From Cladorhizidae sp. MBARI D1340-BT2 (taxonomy: Eukaryota > Porifera > Demospongiae > Poecilosclerida > Cladorhizidae), in assembly GCA_028752905.1 (NCBI GenBank), contig JAQNBH010000010.1, positions 17,959,922-18,023,921 of the forward strand: a DNA stretch of 64,000 nucleotides. Reading direction: 5' to 3'. Every line of letters begins with the position of its first letter. Within the stretch, counting starts at the first letter, position 1. Shown here piece by piece: positions 1-11,351 of this stretch. The notes under the pieces were generated by a model. The model was not told the DNA's origin and made no database searches. It saw nothing but the letters and a program-made list of their open reading frames with translations. Position numbers and translations under genes: made by a program.

Positions 1-1124
1 TTTGGCATTTGCACTTGGCTGAACAGTTTGATCAGGGAAAAACAACAGCATGTGCCAAGATTTGGTTTGCCATTGAACTTGGAGGGAAATATTGGATAGA
101 TCGTATTTTAAAAATCGACCCATGCTGCTTCGACTACCTTCTGCCACCACTTGGTGATATATAGAACTTGGAGGAAAACATGAAGGGAAAAATGAGCACC
201 ACTGTGGATTGGAACAAGCCTATCGATGTTTAGTTCTTTTACGCGTGGAGGGAATAAAGTTGAGCTGAAATGAAATAGTGCAGCTTGTACTTTCGAACAT
301 GCCTTCTCTTGTGTGTTCTTAATTGAACGAGTTTTTATTCGTGGTAAAAGATTGGTTAACAAATGCCTCCACTGGAGTTGATTTCAGCCTTGTGTCATAC
401 TCCACTTCTAGTCCACTTTGAAGGACAGGATATCTGAAAGTGAGGTCAGCTTTGATAGCTATAAAAAAAAAAGATTTAAAATTGTTAGAAATGGAAAAGA
501 AAAAGGAAGAGTTGGAGCTTCACAGAGTCTTTTAAGATCTGTGACAAAGCCAAACTTATGATGTTATGTATATCACAAGTTCAAGTATTGAATGTACTCT
601 CTGCTTCGACTAATACCAAGCTGATGTGTCATCTGATGGAGTTCTATATAGTGAAAATTGGGTACAGCATCATCATGTTTGCAGGGGATGCCTGAAGATT
701 GTGTCTCTAAAAACAACGAGGGCTGGTTTTGATCAGTGATAGTATCCTTAGTGTGAATGGTTACTATAGGGTTGATATTTCGTGGACTTTTTGCTCATTT
801 TTGTTTCCAATGCAAATAGAAATATGTCTGGTCTAGAAGTGATAAGGATCGTCACGTTTTGACCGTCACTACGAAGTAAACTTCCAGGTACAAGTTAGTA
901 GTCCTAACGAAAGCTGATCTACGGTCCAGGAGAAATTGGCTGACTCTCAATTGATACTAGGACCTTGCGTATGACATAAGAACTTGGGGAAAAGAAAATG
1001 AAAAAAATAGAGTGCACAAAACATTAGTAACCGCTGTTGAATTGGAACAAGCCGGAAATCTGTCTCTTCTAGAAGAGTTTTAACGCAGCGGTGAGAAAAC
1101 ATAGCTTGAAGAGAAAATGCATTT

Positions 1125-1130
1125 TATAAG
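1125..1130 (+). promoter_or_regulatory. TATA-like upstream element of 5S gene (-28 to -23)
   Basis: TATAAG sits 28 bp before the first base of 5S copy 1, inside an AT-rich context. The same motif and spacing recur in nearly every unit. Exceptions are copy 12 (TATTAG) and copy 31 (one A lost). A TATA-like box near -25 to -30 assists 5S transcription in several invertebrates and fungi. Its role here is inferred from position and conservation, and conservation in a homogenised array is weak evidence. Confidence 0.6.
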
Positions 1131-1152
1131 TGATGAAATGTGGTGTCTGGAT

Positions 1153-1271
1153 GCCTACGACCATACCACGTTGAGAACACCGGTTCTCGTCCGATCACCG
1201 AAGTTAAGCAGCGTTGGGCCTGCCCAGTACTTGGATGGGTGACCGCCTGGGAACAGCAGGTGTTGTAGGCT
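1153..1271 (+). rRNA. 5S rRNA: 5S rRNA, copy 1 (consensus)
   Basis: This is the RNA of the large ribosomal subunit central protuberance, transcribed by RNA polymerase III. It is 119 nt and matches the metazoan 5S layout. Helix I pairs GCCTACGAC with GTTGTAGGC, including a G7-U wobble. The internal promoter is present: A box about nt 50-64 (1202-1216), intermediate element about nt 67-72, C box about nt 80-97 (1232-1249), the TFIIIA sites. The start was set by the helix I 5' strand and the end by its partner plus the T-run. This sequence is identical in 15 full-length copies of the window and serves as consensus. The upstream type is short (no 83-bp block), with G at -10. Confidence 0.98.
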
Positions 1272-1275
1272 TTTT
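1271..1275 (+). terminator. Pol III T5 terminator of 5S
   Basis: Five T residues directly follow the helix I 3' strand, overlapping the last base of the annotated gene. Four or more T on the non-template strand is the normal RNA polymerase III stop. The same T5 follows each 5S copy, and a longer pyrimidine tract about 15 bp further on could act as a backup. Confidence 0.85.
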
Positions 1276-2517
1276 GCTGGCCTCTCTCTTTTTTTCCTTC
1301 TTCTTTTTCACCTCTTACTTTGTGCAATAGTAATTCTACTCGGCAAGCGTAGAACCATGAATTCAGTCAGACATTTGGCATTTGCACTTGGCTGAATAGT
1401 TAGATCAGGGAAAAACAACAGCATGTGCCAAGATTTTGTTTGCCATTGAACTTGGAGGGAAAAATTGGATATATCGTATTTAAAAAATCGACCCATGCTG
1501 CTTCGACTACCTTCTGCCACCACTTGGTGATATATAGAACTTGGAGGAAAACATGAAGGGAAAAATGAGCACCACTGTGGATTGGAACAAGCCTATCGAT
1601 GTTTAGTTCTTTTACGCATGGAGGGAATAAAGTTGGGCTGAAATGAAATAGTGCAGCTTGTACTTTCGAACATGCCTTCTCTTGTGTGTTCTTAATTGAA
1701 CGAGTTTTTATTCGTGGTAAAAGATTGGTTAACAAATGCCTCCACTGGAGTTGATTTCAGCCTTGTGTCATACTCCACTTCTAGTCCACTTTGAAGGACA
1801 GGATATCTGAAAGTGAGGTCAGCTTTGATAGCTATAAAAAAAAACTGATCTAAAATTGTTAGAAATGGAAAAGAAAAAGGAAGAGTTGGAGCTTCACAGA
1901 GTCTTTTAAGATCTGTGACAAAGCCAAACTTATGATGTTATGTATATCACAAGTTCAAGTATTGAATGTACTCTCTGCTTCGACTAATACCAAGCTGATG
2001 TGTCATCTGATGGAGTTCTATAATATAGTGAAAATTGGGTTCACAGCATCATCATCTTTGCATGGGATGCCTGAAGATTGTGTTTCTAAAAACAACGAGG
2101 GCTGGTTTTGATCAGTGATAGTATCCTTAGTGTGAATGGTTACTACATGTATAGGGTTGATATTTCGTGGACTTTTTGCTCATTTTTGTTTCCAATGCAA
2201 ACAGAAATATGTCTGGTCTAGAAGGGTTAAGTATCGTCACGTTTTGACCGTCACTGCGAAGTGAACTTCCAGGTAGAAGTTAGTAGTCCTAACGAAAGCT
2301 GATCTACGGTCCAGGAGAAATTGGCTGACTCTCAATTGATACTAGGACCTTGCGAATGACATAAGAACTTGGGGGAAAGAAGATGAAAAAAATAGAGTGC
2401 ACCAAACATTAGTAACCGTGAATTGGAACAAGCCAGAAATAGTTTTAACGCAGCGGTGAGAAAACATAGCTTGAAGAGAAAATGCATTTTATAAGTGATG
2501 AAATGTGGTGTCTGGAT

Positions 2518-2700
2518 GCCTACGACCATACCACGTTCAGAACACCGGTTCTCGTCCGATCACCGAAGTTAAGCAGCGTTGGGCCTGCCCAGTATACTTG
2601 GATGGGTACCGGTTCTCGTCCGATCACCAAAGTTAAGCAGCGTTGGGCCTGCCCAGTACTTGGATGGGTGACCGCCTGGGAACAGCAGGTGTTGTAGGCT
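2518..2700 (+). pseudogene. 5S rRNA: 5S rRNA copy 2 with internal duplication
   Basis: The locus is 183 bp instead of 119. It reads nt 1-88 of 5S (with G21 to C and a 2-nt TA insertion in the CCCAGTACTT segment), then jumps back to nt 27 and runs to the end (with G48 to A). The result is two A boxes and two C-box starts, with only the second C box complete. The RNA could not fold as normal 5S, so this is a probable pseudogene, although the second promoter copy could still recruit TFIIIA. The upstream spacer is a shortened variant that also lacks CTGTCTCTTCTAGAAG. Confidence 0.93.
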
Positions 2701-4023
2701 TTTTGCTGGCCTCTCTCTTTTTTTTCTTCTTCTTTCTCACCTCTTACTTTGTGCAATAGTAATTCTACTCGGCAAGCGTAGAACCATGAATTCAGTCAGA
2801 CATTTGGCATTTGCACTTGGCTGAACAGTTGGATCAGGGAAAAACAACAGCATGTGCCAAGATTTTGTTTGCCATTGAACTTGGAGGGAAAAATTGGATA
2901 TATCGTATTTAAAAAATCGACCCATGCTGCTTCGACTACCTTCTGCCACCACTTGGTGATATATAGAACTTGGAGGAAAACATGAAGGGAAAAATGAGCA
3001 CCACTGTGGATTGGAACAAGCCTATCGATGTTTAGTTCTTTTATGCATGGAGGGAATAAAGTTGGGCTGAAATGAAATAGTGCAGCTTGTACTTTCGAAC
3101 ATGCCTTCTCTTGTGTGTTCTTAATTGAACGAGTTTTTATTCGTGGTAAAAATTGGTTAACAAATGCCTCCACTGGAGTTGATTTCAGCCTTGTGTCATA
3201 CTCCACTTCTAGTCCACTTTGAAGGACAGGATATCTGAAAGTGAGGTCAGCTTTGATAGCTATTAAAAAAAACCCGATTTAAAATTGTTAGAAATGGAAA
3301 AGAAAAAGGAAGAGTTGGAGCTTCACAGAGTCTTTTAAGATCTGTGACAAAGCCAAACTTATGATGTTATGTATATCACAAGTTCAAGTATTGAATGTAC
3401 TCTCTGCTTCGACTAATACCAAGCTGATGTGTCATCTGATGGAGTTCTATATAGTGAAAAAATTGGGTACAGCATCATCATGTTTGCAGGGGATGCCTGA
3501 AGATTGTGTATCTAATAACAACGAGGGCTGGTTTTGATCAGTGATAGTATCCTTAGTGTGAATGGTTACTATAGGGTTGATATTTCGTGGACTTTTTGCT
3601 CATTTTTGTTTCCAATGCAAACAGACTGGTCTAGAATGGGTAAGGATCGTCACGTTTTGACCTTCACTACGAAGTGAACTTCCAGGTAGAAGTTAGCAGT
3701 CCTAACGAAAGCTGATCTACGGTCCAGGAGAAATTGGCTGACCCTCAATTGACACTAGGACCTTGCGAATGACATAAGAACTTGGGGGAAAGAAGATGAA
3801 AAAATAGAGTGCACAAAACATTAGTAACCGCTGTTGAATTGGAACAAGCCGGAAATCTGTCTCTTCTATATTATGAAACAGATGTTAAGACTTGTCACAT
3901 TATGAAACAGATGTTAAGAATAGTGTCATATTATGAAACAGATGTCATATTGAACGCAGCGGTAAGAAAACATAGCTTGAAGAGAAAATGCATTTTATAA
4001 GTGATGAAATGTGGTGTCTGGAT

Positions 4024-4142
4024 GCCTACAACCATACCACGTTGAGAACACCGGTTCTCGTCCAATCACCGAAGTTAAGCAGCGTTGGGCCTGCCCAGTA
4101 CTTGGATGGGTGACCGCCTGGGAACAGCAGGTGTTGTAGGCT
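4024..4142 (+). rRNA. 5S rRNA: 5S rRNA, copy 3
   Basis: Full length, with two changes. G7 to A turns the helix I G-U wobble into an A-U pair, so the fold is preserved. G41 to A lies in the loop B/helix III region. The spacer upstream carries the 83-bp block but lacks AGAGTTTTA after it. Probably transcribable. Confidence 0.95.
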
Positions 4143-5301
4143 TTTTGCTGGCCTCTCTCTTTTTTTCCTTCTTCTTTTTCACCTCTTACTTTGTGCAATA
4201 GTAATTCTACTCGGCAAGCGTAGAACCATGAATTCAGTCAGACATTTGGCATTTGCACTTGGCTGAACAGTTTGATCAGGGAAAAACAACAGCATGTGCC
4301 AAGATTTTGTTTGCCATTGAACTTGGAGGGAAAAATTGGATAGATCGTATTTTAAAAATCGACCCATGCTGCTTCGACTACCTTCTGCCACCACTTGGTG
4401 ATATATAGAACTTGGAGGAAAACATGAAGGGAAAAATGAGCACCACTGTGGATTGGAACAAGCCTATCGATGTTTAGTTCTTTTACGCGTGGAGGGAATA
4501 AAGTTGGGCTGAAATGAAATAGTGCAGCTTGTACTTTCGAACATGCCTTCTCTTGTGTGTTCTTAATTGAACGAGTTTTTATTCGGGGTAAAAGATTGGT
4601 TAACAAATGCCTCCACTGGAATTGATTTCAGCCTTGTGTCATACTCCACTTCTAGTCCACTTTGAAGGACAGGATATCTGAAAGTGAGGTCAGCTTTGAT
4701 AGCTATTAAAAAAAAAACTGATTTAAAATTGTTAGAAATGGAAAAGAAAAAGGAAGAGTTGGAGCTTCACAGAGTCTTTTAAGATCTGTGACAAAGCCAA
4801 ACTTATGATGTTATGTATATCACAAGTTCAAGTATTGAATGTACTCTCTGCTTCGACTAATACCAAGCTGATGTGTCATCTGATGGAGTTCTATATAGTG
4901 AAAATTGGGTACAGCATCATCATGTTTGCAGGGGATGCCTGAAGATTGTGTCTCTAATAACAACGAGGGCTGGTTTTGATCAGTGATAGTATCCTTAGTG
5001 TGAATGGTTACTATAGGGTTGATATTTCGTGGACTTTTTGCTCATTTTTGTTTCCAATCTGGTCTAGAAGGGGTAAGGATCGTCACGTTTTGACCGTCAC
5101 TGCGAAGTGAACTTCCAGGTAGAAGTTAGCAGTCCTAACGAAAGCTGATCTATGGTCCAGGAGAAATTGGCTGACCCTCAATTGATACTAGGACCTTGCG
5201 AATGACATAAGAACTTGGGGAAAAGAAGATGAAAAAATAGAGTGCACAAAACATTAGTAACCGCTGTTGAATTGGAACAAGCCGGAAATCTGTCTCTTCT
5301 A

Positions 5302-5384
5302 TATTATGAAACAGATGTTAAGACTTGTTACATTATGAAACATATGTTAAGAATAGTGTCATATTATGAAACATATGTCATATT
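5302..5384 (+). repeat. 83-bp upstream block of three ATTATGAAACA repeats
   Basis: Inserted between TCTTCTA and GAAGAG of the short-type spacer, this block holds two about 31-bp copies and one partial copy, each containing ATTATGAAACA. It ends about 81 bp before the gene of copy 4. The same block precedes copies 3-8, 16, 17, 19, 21-25, 29, the gene-less unit and copy 31. It is absent before copies 1, 2, 9-15, 18, 20, 26-28, 30, before element 2, and in the reversed block. It looks like a tandem repeat gained or lost once and then spread by exchange among units. Confidence 0.9.
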
Positions 5385-5465
5385 GAAGAGTTTTAACGCA
5401 GCGGTAAGAAAACATAGCTTGAAGAGAAAATGCATTTTATAAGTGATGAAATGTGCTGTCTGGAT

Positions 5466-5584
5466 GCCTACGACCATACCACGTTGAGAACACCGGTTCT
5501 CGTCCGATCACCGAAGTTAAGCAGCGTTGGGCCTGCCCAGTATTTGGATGGGTGACCGCCTGGGAACAGCAGGTGTTGTAGGCT
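5466..5584 (+). rRNA. 5S rRNA: 5S rRNA, copy 4
   Basis: Full length with a single change, C78 to T, just before the C box and shared with copies 6 and 8. Long-type upstream spacer, C at -10. Confidence 0.96.
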
Positions 5585-6906
5585 TTTTGCTGGCCTCTCT
5601 CTTTTTTTTCTTCTTCTTTTTCACCTCTTACTTTGTGCAATAGTAATTCTACTCGGCAAGCGTAGAACCATGAATTCAGTCAGACATTTGGCATTTGCAC
5701 TTGGCTGAACAGTTTGATCAGGGAAAAACAACAGCATGTGCCAAGATTTTGTTTGCCATTGAACTTGGAGGGAAAAATTGGATATATCGTATTTAAAAAA
5801 TCGACCCATGCTGCTTCGACTACCTTCTGCCACCACTTGGTGATATATAGAACTTGGAGGAAAACATGAAGGGAAAAATGAGCACCACTGTGGATTGGAA
5901 CAAGCCTATCGATGTTTAGTTCTTTTACGCGTGGAGGGAATAAAGTTGGGCTGAAATGAAATAGTGCAGCTTGTACTTTCGAACATGCCTTCTCTTGTGT
6001 GTTCTTAATTGAACGAGTTTTTATTCGTGGTAAAAGATTGGTTAACAAATGCCTCCACTGGAGTTGATTTCAGCCTTGTGTCATACTCCACTTCTAGTCC
6101 ACTTTGAAGGACAGGATATCTGAAAGTGAGGTCAGCTTTGATAGCTATAAAAAAAAATGATTTAAAATTGTTAGAAATGGAAAAGAAAAAGGAAGAGTTG
6201 GAGCTTCACAGAGTCTTTTAAGATCTGTGACAAAGCCAAACTTATGATGTTATGTATATCACAAGTTCAAGTATTGAATGTACTCTCTGCTTCGACTAAT
6301 ACCAAGCTGATGTGTCATCTGATGGAGTTCTATATAGTGAAAAAATTGGGTACAGCATCATCATGTTTGCAGGGGATGCCTGAAGATTGTGTATCTAATA
6401 ACAACGAGGGCTGGTTTTGATCAGTGATAGTATCCTTAGTGTGAATGGTTACTATAGGGTTGATATTTCGTGGACTTTTTGCTCATTTTTGTTTCCAATG
6501 CAAACAGACTGGTCTAGAATGGGTAAGGATCGTCACGTTTTGACCTTCACTACGAAGTGAACTTCCAGGTAGAAGTTAGCAGTCCTAACGAAAGCTGATC
6601 TACGGTCCAGGAGAAATTGGCTGACCCTCAATTGACACTAGGACCTTGCGAATGACATAAGAACTTGGGGGAAAGAAGATGAAAAAATAGAGTGCACAAA
6701 ACATTACTAACCGCTGTTGAATTGGAACAAGCCGGAAATCTGTCTCTTCTATATTATGAAACAGATGTTAAGACTTGTCACATTATGAAACAGATGTTAA
6801 GAATAGTGTCATATTATGAAACAGATGTCATATTGAACGCAGCGGTAAGAAAACATAGCTTGAAGAGAAAATGCATTTTATAAGTGATGAAATGTGGTGT
6901 CTGGAT

Positions 6907-7025
6907 GCCTACGACCATACCACGTTGAGAACACCGGTTCTCGTCCGATCACCGAAGTTAAGCAGCGTTGGGCCTGCCCAGTACTTGGATGGGTGACCGC
7001 CTGGGAACAGCAGGTGTTGTAGGCT
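6907..7025 (+). rRNA. 5S rRNA: 5S rRNA, copy 5 (consensus)
   Basis: Identical to the consensus. It sits 2883 bp after copy 3 in an almost identical spacer but lacks the two copy 3 mutations. Those changes therefore arose in copy 3 after the dimer duplication, or were converted away here. Confidence 0.97.
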
Positions 7026-8348
7026 TTTTGCTGGCCTCTCTCTTTTTTTCCTTCTTCTTTTTCACCTCTTACTTTGTGCAATAGTAATTCTACTCGGCAA
7101 GCGTAGAACCATGAATTCAGTCAGACATTTGGCATTTGCACTTGGCTGAACAGTTTGATCAGAGAAAAACAACAGCATGTGCCAAGATTTTGTTTGCCAT
7201 TGAACTTGGAGGGAAAAATTGGATAGATCGTATTTTAAAAATCGACCCATGCTGCTTCGACTACCTTCTGCCACCACTTGGTGATATATAGAACTTGGAG
7301 GAAAACATGAAGGGAAAAATGAGCACCACTGTGGATTGGAACAAGCCTATCGATGTTTAGTTCTTTTACGCGTGGAGGGAATAAAGTTGGGCTGAAATGA
7401 AATAGTGCAGCTTGTACTTTCGAACATGCCTTCTCTTGTGTGTTCTTAATTGAACGAGTTTTTATTCGGGGTAAAAGATTGGTTAACAAATGCCTCCACT
7501 GGAATTGATTTCAGCCTTGTGTCATACTCCACTTCTAGTCCACTTTGAAGGACAGGATATCTGAAAGTGAGGTCAGCTTTGATAGCTATTAAAAAAAAAA
7601 CTGATTTAAAATTGTTAGAAATGGAAAAGAAAAAGGAAGAGTTGGAGCTTCACAGAGTCTTTTAAGATCTGTGACAAAGCCAAACTTATGATGTTATGTA
7701 TATCACAAGTTCAAGTATTGAATGTACTCTCTGCTTCGACTAATACCAAGCTGATGTGTCATCTGATGGAGTTCTATATAGTGAAAATTGGGTACAGCAT
7801 CATCATGTTTGCAGGGGATGCCTGAAGATTGTGTCTCTAATAACAACGAGGGCTGGTTTTGATCAGTGATAGTATCCTTAGTGTGAATGGTTACTATAGG
7901 GTTGATATTTCGTGGACTTTTTGCTCATTTTTGTTTCCAATCTGGTCTAGAAGGGGTAAGGATCGTCACGTTTTGACCGTCACTGCGAAGTGAACTTCCA
8001 GGTAGAAGTTAGCAGTCCTAACGAAAGCTGATCTATGGTCCAGGAGAAATTGGCTGACCCTCAATTGATACTAGGACCTTGCGAATGACATAAGAACTTG
8101 GGGAAAAGAAGATGAAAAAATAGAGTGCACAAAACATTAGTAACCGCTGTTGAATTGGAACAAGCCGGAAATCTGTCTCTTCTATATTATGAAACAGATG
8201 TTAAGACTTGTTACATTATGAAACATATGTTAAGAATAGTGTCATATTATGAAACATATGTCATATTGAAGAGTTTTAACGCAGCGGTAAGAAAACATAG
8301 CTTGAAGAGAAAATGCATTTTATAAGTGATGAAATGTGCTGTCTGGAT

Positions 8349-8467
8349 GCCTACGACCATACCACGTTGAGAACACCGGTTCTCGTCCGATCACCGAAGT
8401 TAAGCAGCGTTGGGCCTGCCCAGTATTTGGATGGGTGACCGCCTGGGAACAGCAGGTGTTGTAGGCT
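8349..8467 (+). rRNA. 5S rRNA: 5S rRNA, copy 6
   Basis: Full length, carrying the C78 to T change shared with copies 4 and 8, its higher-order repeat partners. Long-type spacer, C at -10. Confidence 0.96.
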
Positions 8468-9790
8468 TTTTGCTGGCCTCTCTCTTTTTTTTCTTCTTCT
8501 TTTTCACCTCTTACTTTGTGCAATAGTAATTCTACTCGGCAAGCGTAGAACCATGAATTCAGTCAGACATTTGGCATTTGCACTTGGCTGAACAGTTTGA
8601 TCAGGGAAAAACAACAGCATGTGCCAAGATTTTGTTTGCCATTGAACTTGGAGGGAAAAATTGGATATATCGTATTTAAAAAATCGACCCATGCTGCTTC
8701 GACTACCTTCTGCCACCACTTGGTGATATATAGAACTTGGAGGAAAACATGAAGGGAAAAATGAGCACCACTGTGGATTGGAACAAGCCTATCGATGTTT
8801 AGTTCTTTTACGCGTGGAGGGAATAAAGTTGGGCTGAAATGAAATAGTGCAGCTTGTACTTTCGAACATGCCTTCTCTTGTGTGTTCTTAATTGAACGAG
8901 TTTTTATTCGTGGTAAAAGATTGGTTAACAAATGCCTCCACTGGAGTTGATTTCAGCCTTGTGTCATACTCCACTTCTAGTCCACTTTGAAGGACAGGAT
9001 ATCTGAAAGTGAGGTCAGCTTTGATAGTTATAAAAAAAAAATGATTTAAAATTGTTAGAAATGGAAAAGAAAAAGGAAGAGTTGGAGCTTCACAGAGTCT
9101 TTTAAGATCTGTGACAAAGCCAAACTTATGATGTTATGTATATCACAAGTTCAAGTATTGAATGTACTCTCTGCTTCGACTAATACCAAGCTGATGTGTC
9201 ATCTGATGGAGTTCTATATAGTGAAAAAATTGGGTACAGCATCATCATGTTTGCAGGGGATGCCTGAAGATTGTGTATCTAATAACAACGAGGGCTGGTT
9301 TTGATCAGTGATAGTATCCTTAGTGTGAATGGTTACTATAGGGTTGATATTTCGTGGACTTTTTGCTCATTTTTGTTTCCAATGCAAACAGACTGGTCTA
9401 GAATGGGTAAGGATCGTCACGTTTTGACCTTCACTACGAAGTGAACTTCCAGGTAGAAGTTAGCAGTCCTAACGAAAGCTGATCTACGGTCCAGGAGAAA
9501 TTGGCTGACCCTCAATTGACACTAGGACCTTGCGAATGACATAAGAACTTGGGGGAAAGAAGATGAAAAAATAGAGTGCACAAAACATTAGTAACCGCTG
9601 TTGAATTGGAACAAGCCGGAAATCTGTCTCTTCTATATTATGAAACAGATGTTAAGACTTGTCACATTATGAAACAGATGTTAAGAATAGTGTCATATTA
9701 TGAAACAGATGTCATATTGAACGCAGCGGTAAGAAAACATAGCTTGAAGAGAAAATGCATTTTATAAGTGATGAAATGTGGTGTCTGGAT

Positions 9791-9909
9791 GCCTACGACC
9801 ATACCACGTTGAGAACACCGGTTCTCGTCCGATCACCGAAGTTAAGCAGCGTTGGGCCTGCCCAGTACTTGGATGGGTGCCCGCCTGGGAACAGCAGGTG
9901 TTGTAGGCT
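9791..9909 (+). rRNA. 5S rRNA: 5S rRNA, copy 7
   Basis: Full length with one change, A90 to C, inside the C box (GGGTGCCCGCC in place of GGGTGACCGCC). This could weaken TFIIIA binding. Long-type spacer with G at -10. Confidence 0.95.
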
Positions 9910-11232
9910 TTTTGCTGGCCTCTCTCTTTTTTTCCTTCTTCTTTTTCACCTCTTACTTTGTGCAATAGTAATTCTACTCGGCAAGCGTAGAACCATGAAT
10001 TCAGTCAGACATTTGGCATTTGCACTTGGCTGAACAGTTTGATCAGGGAAAAACAACAGCATGTGCCAAGATTTTGTTTGCTATTGAACTTGGAGGGAAA
10101 AATTGGATAGATCGTATTTTAAAAATCGACCCATGCTGCTTCGACTACCTTCTGCCACCACTTGGTGATATATAGAACTTGGAGGAAAACATGAAGGGAA
10201 AAATGAGCACCACTGTGGATTGGAACAAGCCTATCGATGTTTAGTTCTTTTACGCGTGGAGGGAATAAAGTTGGGCTGAAATGAAATAGTGCAGCTTGTA
10301 CTTTCGAACATGCCTTCTCTTGTGTGTTCTTAATTGAACGAGTTTTTATTCGGGGTAAAAGATTGGTTAACAAATGCCTCCACTGGAATTGATTTCAGCC
10401 TTGTGTCATACTCCACTTCTAGTCCACTTTGAAGGACAGGATATCTGAAAGTGAGGTCAGCTTTGATAGCTATTAAAAAAAAAACTGATTTAAAATTGTT
10501 AGAAATGGAAAAGAAAAAGGAAGAGTTGGAGCTTCACAGAGTCTTTTAAGATCTGTGACAAAGCCAAACTTATGATGTTATGTATATCACAAGTTCAAGT
10601 ATTGAATGTACTCTCTGCTTCGACTAATACCAAGCTGATGTGTCATCTGATGGAGTTCTATATAGTGAAAATTGGGTACAGCATCATCATGTTTGCAGGG
10701 GATGCCTGAAGATTGTGTCTCTAATAACAACGAGGGCTGGTTTTGATCAGTGATAGTATCCTTAGTGTGAATGGTTACTATAGGGTTGATATTTCGTGGA
10801 CTTTTTGCTCATTTTTGTTTCCAATCTGGTCTAGAAGGGGTAAGGATCGTCACGTTTTGACCGTCACTGCGAAGTGAACTTCCAGGTAGAAGTTAGCAGT
10901 CCTAACGAAAGCTGATCTATGGTCCAGGAGAAATTGGCTGACCCTCAATTGATACTAGGACCTTGCGAATGACATAAGAACTTGGGGAAAAGAAGATGAA
11001 AAAATAGAGTGCACAAAACATTAGTAACCGCTGTTGAATTGGAACAAGCCGGAAATCTGTCTCTTCTATATTATGAAACAGATGTTAAGACTTGTTACAT
11101 TATGAAACATATGTTAAGAATAGTGTCATATTATGAAACATATGTCATATTGAAGAGTTTTAACGCAGCGGTAAGAAAACATAGCTTGAAGAGAAAATGC
11201 ATTTTATAAGTAATGAAATGTGCTGTCTGGAT

Positions 11233-11351
11233 GCCTACGACCATACCACGTTGAGAACACCGGTTCTCGTCCGATCACCGAAGTTTAGCAGCGTTGGGCC
11301 TGCCCAGTATTTGGATGGGTGACCGCCTGGGAACAGCAGGTGTTGTAGGCT
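11233..11351 (+). rRNA. 5S rRNA: 5S rRNA, copy 8
   Basis: Full length with A54 to T inside the A box and the C78 to T shared with copies 4 and 6. The A-box change is private and may reduce activity. Long-type spacer, C at -10. Confidence 0.94.

Noticed and set aside
1272..2517. Second RNA gene in the spacer (spliced leader, U snRNA, tRNA, histone), as found in some linked 5S arrays
   Set aside because: I found no snRNA core sequences, no A/B box pair of tRNA type, no spliced-leader donor with Sm site, and no histone coding.
108..6048. Repeated small ORFs of 60-146 codons in the 5S spacers on both strands
   Set aside because: They overlap each other and the 5S gene in several frames, match no family I know, and their recurrence follows from the tandem repeat itself.
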